From assembly GCF_040436345.1 (NCBI RefSeq), contig NC_133223.1, positions 28,614,910 through 28,678,909 of the forward strand: DNA of 64,000 nt, in the 5' to 3' direction. Below, in pieces: positions 49,801-61,800 of this stretch. Numbering within the stretch: the stretch's first letter is position 1; the number at the start of each line of letters is the position of its first letter. This stretch comes from Pagrus major (Eukaryota; Chordata; Actinopteri; Spariformes; Sparidae). The translations under genes were made by a program, and so were the position numbers. The notes below the pieces were generated by a model. It had not been told where the DNA came from, did not search any database, and saw only the letters and a program-made list of their open reading frames with translations.

Positions 49801-52800
49801 TTTTGCTTTGATAGAAAAAAAAACTAATCTAGAATTGATTGTAAATGTAAATGGGCTAAATATTCATGCCATGTCCTCATTCTTCACCACTTGGCCCACC
49901 TGTTTCATATTACTGTTTGTTGTTGCCTTTCCTGAGAAGTAAGCAAAACAATATCCCATAATGGGCAAGATCGCAAGGACACCGAACCAGTTTTGTAATT
50001 TCAAATGAGATTTAAATCAGATCATCAAGTATTGAAATGACTTTTAAACAATTATTTTTATTCTCCACAAGCCATTTCTAACTGACTCTCCTGCAACTGC
50101 AGGCTCATAGCAGACACACAGTGATACGCTGCACACCTCCTCGAGTGGTCGTGTTTTTTTGACTCCTAACCACAAATGTGTGTCAAAAAAGTTTGAACAA
50201 AGGAGAATCTGGTGAATTGAGAAAGAGAAGTTTCACCGTTGTCACTTTGCATTTCTCTGTCACACGCAATTGAAAATATTCGCCATTAAAGCAACAAAAT
50301 GTAACGTATTTTGCTTGCAAAGTGTCACAATCATCTATCTTTCTCCAGGAAAGATGCTTTAATATTTCCCAAATATCTCCCCTTTATTTCCCGTCTCTCA
50401 AATGGTTTTCATGCAAATGTCTAAATATGTAACGTTTGATTAGAAAATGTCCTATTATTTATAGTGTTACTGATCATCCACGCTAAACATCTTTCAAAAC
50501 ATTATCTATCTTTAACAACATGATGGAGACCATGTGGAGCCTGTTCAAGCAGCTTTTTGTCTGAACTTTATGAACTCTCTTTTTTTGGACCTCATTCTGC
50601 CAGGAGCCGGAGCCATCTGTGCAGCCCGGGTTTCTGTTTATGTTGACATTTGCAATATAGACGTGATGGTTAGGAGGCTTTGGGAATGACGTGATGTTGC
50701 CGAGTATACGGTGTCGCCGGTTGAATTGAGTTAATTTGCACTGAAGCATCTCCTTCTGTCCGGTGTAAACACGCAGCTCGGCCGTTTCCCGCTGTGAGTT
50801 GTAGGTGACACAACGAGGTTTTGTTTGTGACTGTTTATGGGCTGGTGAGAGTATGCGGCACTAAATATATACATAGAATCTCATCATTAACCGCTGTCAG
50901 CAGCTGCTCTGGCAGGTTATTTTAAGCTCTCCGATATGTAATGTCAGAAGAGGTAATGCACCGAGCAGCGTGATGTTTTTTAAGACTACAAGCTTCACCT
51001 GCCCAGTTCCTTCACACGTGTTTGCACACAAACCTTTCATCTAGGGACCAAGAGAGGTATGTCCCAACAAGCACGCCCAGGCCGTGATGACCACTCTCCA
51101 GGGGCTTTGTGCACTTTCAGCCCCAGTTGAATGAAGTAGTCAACAGGCTGAAGCCATACTGAACAACACTGGAAAGTAGGTCGAGTTGTTCTGGGATGAA
51201 GCTGAAACTGGGCCAAACAGAAAAGTTAACAAATGTTGTTCTTTAATTATTTAGAATTGAGATAATTGAGATAAATACGGTATGTAAAGGAGTTTGATCA
51301 ATGTGTTATGGCTTTTGAGTCATTTTGTTCATATTTAATGTGTTTTCGTCTTCTTTTTGGGGGTTTATATGTCTCAGTTTGTGTTTTGTTTTTAAATTGA
51401 CCACCTGATTTTGTTAGAAGACTAAAATACTTTTAACGTTTAACCAGAAGTAGCCACAAAGTTTTGAAGAAACAGTAATTTTATTGTTGTAAAACACACT
51501 TCAAACTCATAATAAACCCCTTCTCGGTTTGTCTTTCCACTGTTCCAACAATAACCAACTCTGGTTTGGTTGAAATAAACATGTTAGATGTGAAAATATT
51601 CACGTGGCTCTACACGCTGTTTCCCCCCAACTGCTTCTCTGATGTCTGACCTCCCTCTCGCTCCTCTCCCAATATTTACACATCTATGGTGGTTAATAAA
51701 GAGTTTACCTAGACTAAAGTGTTGGTGATTGTTGGTATAAGACTTTACCTGAATTATTGTAGGATAGTTATTATGAATATCTTAATGTGGTGATAAAATA
51801 GCCAGAAATGTTATGAAAAATGGTTCCTTTAAGAATGTGTTTCTGTTTTCTAATATTTCAATAGATAGATGGATACACAGTTTATTTAAACCACCTGGAG
51901 TTACACATCCAGATCAACAGTAAACATACAGTTTAGGCCTGCAAGCAGACATGTGACTCAAGTCATTTGGTCCAAGTATTAAGTATTTTTTCTTGGGCAA
52001 ATCAGGTCACGTCACAGGTTGTGTTAAGTCAAGTTGATTCCTCATTTAATCCCTTAGATAATGCAATTTCCCTACAGTATCTGATCTGTATGAAGAGAGA
52101 ACATACCTGTCTTATAGTAATATTAATGGCCAGTTTATCTGACCTATTCAAAAGGTATGGAAATTAATAACATTTTGATTATAATTCTTTATACCTGGTG
52201 AAAAAAATGTAATAAAACCTAAAACAAATGACTTTATTTAACCTTATTTTTATCTTAATTTCTTCACCATCAAATGTTTGCTGTCTGTCTGTCTGCAGAG
52301 TATCTCAGGTCTGAACAGATTCAGGCTCTTCGGCTGCATGTGTGCTAACCCTCGCCCTTTGAATAAACATCCCCTGGAAATAAATCAAATACTCAAACAT
52401 AACATGAACGCAGACAAGTCATTTGAGTCATCATGTCTCGAGTCACATTACGTGTCTCTGAACTGTGAAGTCCAATTCGATTCCTAAGTCTTTCGCACCT
52501 CCACGTGTTGTCTCCTAAACAAACGCATCCACTGCTGCCCAACGACTTTATCAATCATCTCACATTTTACACCCAAAGCAGCCTGACGGGTTCGCGATAC
52601 GCCCCGACACCGAGGCAACAGATTTAGCCTTGTCTGAGCAGCATGCTAATGCCTTAGCTGACAGCTCTGACTGGCCATCAAGTCTCAGCCAATTTGTCAC
52701 TGCGTTTTTTCTTTCTTTGAGAACACCAGCTCTCATCACTCCGACACCAGTTGATGGGATGGTTTCTACCACTTGTGTATGCCAGTAGCTGTTGTTACAC

Positions 52801-55800
52801 GGGTCGGATAAAATGCAAACGGTGTCGCAACACGTTGTCGCAACACGCTGTAGCAGTGTCAGACAGACATCTGACCTGACCTGTAAGGAGGATTCAGGCT
52901 CAAACTGCTTTCTGCAAGAAAATAAAATAAAGATTTTTTCCAGTTCTTTCACATTCTTGGATAACAACAATGCAAATATATTGAACTGGCACATACAGGA
53001 CCTTTGACAGCAGCTTCTAACGTGATTTTGCTTCATGGTAGCATTAATTAAACTCTTTATCTGTTCTTTCAAGTCGTGAATATTTCCCTGCTGAGGCCTG
53101 TTACACCACATACAACATCATACATCATTACTGTGACTGTACTGTACTGCACTTTTAATGCCTTTCTGTGAGATTGATTTGCATGGTGATCACAAAAGCA
53201 AGTAATAAAATGTGCAATATGTAAGATATGGCCTGAATATTTGTTTAAAAACATCCCAAAAATGAACTAACATTATTACTAGAATGTGAAAAATGAGTGT
53301 CTGTCATGTCCAAGACGTCTGTGTTGCAGAGATGTCGACTGAAGATGGCATGCTAACCAGCTAGCGCTGGTCTGTCCCGTCTTTTAACACAAGTCGTTTC
53401 AGCTCGGAGATCTATGTGAGCAGTGAGCTTACTATGTTTCACAAGCTCGTTTGTTATTTTGTCTAATAAATCAACAAAATAACACATAAAATGAAAAAAA
53501 TGAAATATTTTACACCTGTTTTCCTTATTAAACTGAATACAACCGTACACCGTCTGAATTTAGGTTTCTTTCTTTACCGATCGAAGAAGCTTGTTAACTC
53601 TTCGTAAAACACACTTGGTTCAAACTCACGCCCTCTCTCTGGCTCCTAGTCGTTATGTTCTTCAGTTTGGGCAAATTCTTGCTATTTTAAACAACGAAAT
53701 CTACTCTGATAGCGAAACTGGTTGAGGATGTCTTCACCTGACTATTTTCGGGGCTGAAATGTACACCTATACTTTGTTATGCAATGTCTTATAACCTTTT
53801 GGCTGCACGGCTGAAATAGCCATATGCAAGCAATAAACAACCTGTCGATTCATGGTAGGGGTCCTGCTGACAGACCAGCTGGACTCCTGCTGAGTGGGAT
53901 GTACAGATCAGATAGACCAGCCCAGCATGAGCGCCGGTGCTAACGTCAGGACAAGGATCATGTCCTGACCAGAAGGGCTGAAGCTCAGTAAACTACATAA
54001 CATAAGAAGTATCTTTAAAAAAAACATAAAATATAAAGTATAATTGAAGAATTGTCCTAATCAGCTCCACTTAGCGAGGTTTAAGGGTCGATATTAGCCC
54101 ACTTCCCACTGTGGAAATACTGCAATCAGTATCAGGAAATAATAAGTTATTAACTATGCATCTCTGTCATGTTGGTACAGTACGAGAATAACACCATATG
54201 TTTCTTCTCTCTTGTTCTGTTCCAGGTGCTTCCCAGGTCCCCCCCTCGAAGAAGCCTCGCAGCAGAGGCCTTTTCCACAGTCTCTTCTGCTGTCTATGTC
54301 ACAAAGAGTCAGAGCCACCTCCACTAAAAAACAATGCCCCCCTCTTGGTCGAAGAAAACGGGTCTCTTTCAAAAGTAAGTTAATCTAACAACAACCCTTT
54401 CTCGATCTTTCTTGTCATATCCACTTTCTCTTTCCTCCCCTCATCGTGGTCAGCGCGATCGACAGCCATGTGATTCCTAAAACACATGTTATCTTGGCTC
54501 CGAGCTTTTCATGTTTACAAGCGCATCTTTCCAAGGCTGGTGAGTAATGTACAGCCGTGTTGAAAAGTACTGCATGTTCAGACATCCATCAAGATAAAGT
54601 GGACGTCACATGAAGGGGCGGAAATGGTTACACAGGTGGACTGGGAAATCCAAGAACGGGTACTGTAGATGTGCCGTGAGCTACGAGGGAGAGGCCCCTT
54701 GACTTTCAGCCGAAAACTTTGATGAAATTTATGCGTCAGCACTGAGAGAATGTGGTCTTGAAGTCTTTTAAACTTCCCTGGATTCATAAGAGTTTATTTT
54801 TAGAAATTAGGGCTTCAACACTTCTTACAATTTTCACTGTTTAGTGTGTAAAATGTCAAAAGTTGCGGAAAAGTGATCATCACAATTTCCCAGAACCCAA
54901 ACTGACGTCTTAAAATTCCTCCTTTCATCCAACCAACAGTCCAAATCCCAAAGACTCTTGATTTGCTGTCACATATGACAAAGAAAAGAAGCAAATCCTC
55001 ACATTTAACAATCTGGAACCAGCACATGTTGAACATTTTTACTTGAAAATGACTGAAAAGGCTTTTAGATTATCAACAAAGTTGGAAACAAATTTTCTTT
55101 CGATAATTTTCTTTTAATTAATTAATAGATATCTGGTTAAAGCTTGTTTAAATATGCATGCTTAGTATGTTAACATATGCTAAGACGGTGCTTGATAGTC
55201 CACCAGTGTCTGACCACTCTTCATTTTTGGACAATTGACAATACTGCCTTTAGATAAACTGAGTGTATTCCTGGAAAAAAACATGACTTCTGGCAGTTGT
55301 GGCCTGAGGATCAAGTGGTCAAGACGTTCTCAGGTGTCAGTTTCAGATTAATGCCTTGGTTCAGCCTTTTATAGAGATTTGATATTCTAGAAGTTATTTG
55401 TCACATCTTTCCAAGCCCCCAAAATAAATTGCTTGGTCTCTGGCAAAGGAGGAGGAGTTGAGTCAAGTGCTAGGCTCAGTTTTGGTTGTGACAACCTGTC
55501 ATGTCAACGTGCATGCTGCTCCTGTTGCTCTCTCAGTGACTCCCCCCACTTGCCGTGTGGATATCCACTCTGAATGGACCTTTACAGTTACCTGCCACTC
55601 ACTTGAACTCAGACTCTGCAGGATGAGGAACCAATGCATGGAGTAAAACCTTTCTACAAAGTCAAGACTGAGTAAAAAAACTTCCTGATGTATCTGGAAA
55701 ACTCTGAGAAAAGTAAAGTCTCCGGAGAAGGGGAGCCGTCTACTGAAGTCATGCTTGCTGAACAATGCCAGCTTCTTCCCAAAACAGAAGATTTAAGCAG

Positions 55801-58800
55801 CTCTTCAAAGGGAAGTGCTGAACTTGACATGGAAGTCCTTGTGGAATATACTGATCAGACTGTTGTCAGCCAAGAAATGGACTCTTCCTGCACATTTTGC
55901 AATGGACTCTCTGAGAGCTTTGAGCAATACTCAGCAAGTGATGGATTTTCTGACTCCGACCACATCGTTGATAAGTGTGAGACTTCTGGGTTAAGCCAAC
56001 CATTCGATGAATGTGCTCAACACCGTGAGTGTTTTAAACCTTGCGAGTCCTCTGAGCACTGTGCTAATCATAGCTTAGCTTCCAAATGTAGTCCTTGCTG
56101 CGAACATTGTGCAGAACACCTCCAATTATTTCAGCAATGTAAGCCCTCTGATCAACAGCTCGACTTTGACTTAGACGAATTGGCAGTGAACTGCGACAGT
56201 TTGGGGCAGTGTGAAATGTCTGATTTCATACCTGAGTGCACGGACCACCTCGAGCTGCTGCAACAATACAAGCTTCCCGATCAGCAGCCTGAGTGCTTTG
56301 ACTCTGAGCCAGACGCATCAACAGAGGACTCTGAGCAATGCGAGATGACTCATTTCACACCCAACATCTCTGATTCAGAGGACTTATTGGACTGTGGCAC
56401 CGAACTTTGTGACGAAAATCAAAATCAAACTGATGATGATGAAGATGATGAGAGCTATCCATCTGAGCAAGAAGACGAAAATGAAACGGAGCTGATTTAT
56501 GAAGAGTCCGAGTTGTCAGAGGATGTAAATTCCTCAAAATTTGGCGCACCTGTTCACGTTTATTTTGACGAAAGTGACGATGTTTTCTTTGGAAGTGAAT
56601 GCTGTGAGACACACCAGCAGGCGGACATGTCCACAGATCACTGTGAAATGTGTGAAGCTGACTACTCTGATGACTCCCAACAGCAAGACTCAGAGTTTTG
56701 CCCTGAAGAAGACGGCGCCTCCGATTGCTCTTCGATCGAAACCAAGTCCTTCAAGACTTGTCCTGATGGCAGTCTTCCTTCACTCCCCTGCTCTGATTCA
56801 TCGGGGGAGTCAGAAAAAGGAACGCAGGAAGATTCAAGTGATGAGCAGACGCAGTGGGAATCTTTCGAAGACGATGAAGAAATAGAGCAAAGTGATATTA
56901 ACGGAAGTAATGAGGACAAAAAGAAGAAGTCCACCGTTGATTTCGTCATTGACGATTACTTCAGTCTGTTCGACAGATCTGACTATTACGGACACGTGTT
57001 TGCGCAGCAACAGCGTTACATCTCCTGCTTCGACGGGGGAGATATCGACGACCAAGTTCATTCTAAGCTTGCCAAAAATGCATACAAACGTAAAGAAGTC
57101 AATGAGGAAATTCGGGTACAGGAAACTGAAACATGTTTTGATGCTCCTGAAGAAGCGCCTGAAGATACTACAAACGAGGAAGATGCAAGTCAGAGAGATG
57201 ATGCCTCTTGTGGGTCGTGTGAGTCGGAGAGACAACCTGAAGACTGGACTGTAGAATCAGAATCGAGTTTGGCAGAGGATGAAGTTGAAGAAAGTGAATC
57301 AGACGCCCTTTATTCAGAGAACTGTGAGGAAGCAGAGGAAGATGAGGAAACTTGTGAGTTTGACGACCACGTTTCTGAAATCTGTGATGAAGAAGATGTC
57401 GAGGTCTGCCTGCCCTCTGGCAACGGGGAGAATATGTGTGCGCCATGTGCGGACGACATTTCTGTCGAAGGTGATGCTTACGAAGATGAACTCTCCGATG
57501 TCCAGAACAATGACAATCTTGGCGATGAAACCTCTACCATAACAACTGTTACAGATGACAACAAGGAGGACAAGTCTGAAGACAAAGACTTTATTGATAG
57601 TTCAGAAATGGAGCCATATTGGTCACTTGTAGATCATGAGGAGGACGAAGAGTCGTGTGAGCCAGGCGTCGAGGAATATTACGCATATCAGATTAAAAGC
57701 ATTCAGTCGTCTGAAGCCCTGAATGGATCATCGTACGATCAGATAATCTGTGGAGAACCTGATGGGGATGATTCAGGAATTGAAAAAGAAGTTGCTCTTT
57801 TATACCTGGAAGAGACCGACTCACAGACGAGCCCAGAGGAATGCAAAACTGTCCGATTTGAAATAACTGACGTTGTTGAGCTGAGTGAGATTTTAGCCGA
57901 CTGCTCTTCTGCTGTGGAAAAAACAACCAGCGAAGAAGCTCCAGAATCAGACGACGACAGTGGATTCAGTGAAATTTCAAGAGGCTTAAAACCTCCTTTG
58001 GACATTATTCACAGCGTTGTCTCCGAAGAAAGCGGGGATTCAGAAGAGGAGCCGAGTGACGATGAATCCTCTGAGCCTTGCGAATGCGATTACTGCGTTC
58101 CCCCGATAGAGCAGGTATTATACGACTTTGCACCTTAGCTGAGAGATTTAATTGACGTGTGGGAGAAACTTTAAATCATTGTGTTTGAGGTAAATCTGTC
58201 AATACTGCTGCTCTATTTTTACACTCATTAGGACTGTACTAGCAACTGTGGCAGTGAATAAGTTACAGCAGATCTCAGCTTGGCAGATTGTTTGCGGTAT
58301 CTGTGTCAAACTCCAGCTCTGCCATTATCATCACGCGGCTGTTCTCTACACGGACAAACACATGCATCGGTGTTACAGGCGGCCCGTCGGGGTCATGCCA
58401 ACTTGTTTTTAGCATCAAGAATCACATTAACAAACACCGATCTCCGACCACTTGTTGACGGAAGGGACACAGCGCGGTGATACTTACATGCTCCATCAAC
58501 GTGGCAGCAGCTGTAGGCTTCTTGTAAACCCCTCAGCCCGAAACACCGCAACGCAATTCAGTCTCTTAAAGTGACGAAAAGCACACGCACATGCACACAA
58601 TGAGCTCCCGCACGACAAAACGAGATGGTAATGTCTCATGTTAAATGTAATGGCAGCTGGACTTTAAAAGCTAAAAGAGCGTTTTGAAATAAATGAGCTT
58701 TAGGTCTTAACTCTCCGTTTCTCCTCAGGTTCCAGCCAAACCGCTGCTCCCACGGATGAAATCGAACGACGCGGGGAAGATCTGTGTCGTCATTGATTTG

Positions 58801-61800
58801 GATGAAACCCTAGTGCATAGTTCATTTAAGGTACGTTTGACCGCCTTTCTCATAGTGATACATTTATTAAAGTCTTCATGGGATCATTAACAGGTTATTA
58901 ACCACAGGCATGCATACAGTATACTGATATTTCTCATTAAAAAATACTGAGAGCGAGCTCATCCAAATATAGAGTTGGGATCAGTCCGATCAAATATCAG
59001 TATCACGTGCTGATACTTATGTTATGGACTATAGACTTGGACTTGTTATGTTGTGGCTCTTCAAAATTCGTTTTTTTAGTTTTGATCTCATGCACAGAAA
59101 TATAACAATTTGCTCTCCGATGCCTGTTGGTATATAAATCCTACTTAACCTTAAAGGAGCATTATGTAGTTTTACAAAGGAAAAAAACTGAATTGTAATA
59201 TTTACAATATCAACGACGTAATAATACAAACTCAGAAATATAGATTTATTTTCCATAACTGAATAAACCAGCTGTTCTCAGAGGAACATAAGAGAACACA
59301 CTGTTTGAAGCTAGAAAGGTGGCGGGGTCCGCCACATATAAACAAAGTAAAACGGTATGAAATTGTGTTTGTTTACTGTTCCTGTCAATAAAGATATTTC
59401 TCTTCTGATTAAAACTACGTAGTGCACCTTTAAAAACTGCTTTGCTTTTGAATACATCTAAATTTTATGTATTTTTGGGTATTTATTGCTCTTTTTATAA
59501 GAACTGCTGTGTGGTTTACAACAGTCTCATGTAACCTGAAACATAATACCACTACCAACAACAACATTAATCACAATCAGGATCAGAATTGCTTTTATTG
59601 CCAAGTAAGTTTACACATACGAGGAATTTGCTGTGGTAAAATACTTAATAAAACTATAAAAATATAGATAGAGTGTGATTTTAAAGTAGGTGAAGACTGT
59701 CCAGATCTGTCCAGCAGTGCAAAAAGTTTGACCTAGATTGTGCGAGGTCGCAGTAGAGTTTTTTTTTTGTTTGTTTGTTTGTTTTTTTCTGGGTCTGAAG
59801 GTTTCCCCCATGAGTTAACAATATTACATCCCACACATAAATGTTTTTCTTCCACGAACACTGTGATTTCTTGTAATAAAGACAGATCATTATCAGTGTG
59901 ATGTTTTAATAGCGCTGACCTGGGTTTATTACTGGCACAGTGTTGGTTTGTGCCAGTTGGGTGTGACCAAATGGCACATGATGCTTATTTCTTGGCCGTA
60001 ACTTCCTGGAGTTTTACCAGCAGCTTATGAGACCACCAACGGAGCCTCCAGGAAGCTCCCAAACCCTGCTCCCAAAAAAAGAAATGATTTATCACATAAT
60101 CCCATGTAGAACCAAAACCTGTACTTAATACAATATGTTTGAGTAATGAGTAAACATGGGATGATTTTCATGTCACAGTGGTTTACTGTGTCCCGATCCA
60201 AATAATTGTGATTCATGATTTTATCCTGATAATCATCAAAAGTTGCTTAAAACTCTTAAAATGATGCTGAAACATACTGGAATCACTTAATCCTACATTT
60301 TGTTAAGAAACAATTATGAACGTACATGAAAAACAAACTGTTCAGTGTACAGAACTAGATGGTCATCATGGAGATGGGTGTGGTGGGAATACAATGGGGC
60401 AAACTGAGCTTTACAGCCATGTTTTTTTAATGCAGTTGTACATCCAAGAGCTTGATGGCATTTTCAAGTTACTCGTGAGGATATTTAAAATAATCCCAAT
60501 AATGGAAATTATCGAAAACAACGCCAGGCAAGCCGTTTCCTTGTTTTTACCGTGTTTGTTCTAAACCAAGCTGACTGGTTACAACTATATCCTCACAATC
60601 TTCTCATCTGACACCAAAAAAAGAGAGGAACTGTATTTTATACCTTTTGACGTATTGATGTACTGAGGTATTGAGAGGTTGATGTTAGAGAAGCGTGTAT
60701 GCAATCAGTGCAGTACCATGGAGTGATGAGTCACTTTGAGTTTACACCTTCACTGTCATCCCAAGCACACTCAAAATACGTTTTTGCATCAAGATGTTAA
60801 TGAGCTCATCGGAGTAAATAAATAGTTCTCAGTTAAACCATACACAACAAAGTCGTAGTGAGTAAGAATGACGTTCTGACGGCGTTACTGTCTGAATGCT
60901 GCCATTAGGCCATTAAAGCATGCTGGGTAAGTAAATGTTAAGTTTAATTTAGATATGTTCACTCTCTGTAGACATCATACTCACGTTCGTCCAAATCAGT
61001 CTCTATATCAACTTCTTTGATTTGGATTAAATGGCTTTCATAGCCTTTTTTTTTTTTTTTTTACTTTTTGCTTTTAATAACTTAAAATGTCGTCTCTGCA
61101 AATATGCAAAAATAACCAAGACGTTAATTGATATTGAGTGTCAAAGCAAACGTTCTACTTGCCAAGCTAAAGCAGGCCTCGCAAAATAGCAACAGGATTT
61201 GCACGGCATCATTTTGTATACTTTTACGAGGCACATGACTTATTTTTATCTTACAGGATGGATCTCATGTGCCACCTATAGCCTACATTAACCATTTAAT
61301 GGGTGCTCTAGTTTCACGATTCAAGTGAGATGTAAAAACCTTTATTACGATCTGATTTCCAGGAATGAGAAGCAAACACCTTTTCCAAAAAAATAATCTC
61401 TGCACAACATCAACTTCAAAACTGTAAATCAACCAGTGTTAATATACCTGAAGTAAAGATTTCAGATGAACATGTTAACTTTTTACATTGTTCCCACAAA
61501 TAACTGGCTTCCTTTTGATCAGTTTGATGCCTTTTAAGGTAGCATTCGGTGAACAAAGTAATCAATGCCACAAGTCAAGGCTCCCGTGTCACGACAAATT
61601 ATGTAATGAATGCCATGTGGTGTCTTAGTCCGTCTCAGGTCACAGACTGTCCTGAAGGATGTCACTGGATATCGCCACCAGCTATGTGTAAACAGGGTCA
61701 GACTCTGTGAACTCCGTCAGATAATAAAACTGGATAATAAAACTCATTATTACTTTGACATACATACTAAAAATAGAGTTAGGTAGCACAGTTTTGGAGA

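Larger units (their letters stand above)
43403..54225 (+). other. ctdsp1 intron 1 (10.8 kb)
   Basis: No other gene is supported. Contents: GT microsatellites (43441-43468 and 43818-43859), inverted-repeat elements (44296-44387, 44535-45064 with another repeat nested inside), repeat fragments around 46170-46400, a dispersed repeat at about 49200-49570, and an AGGTGCAATATG-family remnant at about 53205-53390. A - strand ORF of 183 codons at 52560-53111 has no recognisable protein features. Confidence 0.75.

Noticed and set aside
52560..53111. 183-codon ORF on the - strand in ctdsp1 intron 1
   Set aside because: The sequence looks repeat-derived, with no domain-like pattern and no splice context. 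It is the longest chance-like ORF outside the genes, so a homology search would be needed to revive it.
56355..57446. Several ORFs on both strands overlapping the acidic ORF
   Set aside because: Frame shadows caused by GA-rich codons of the 816-codon frame.
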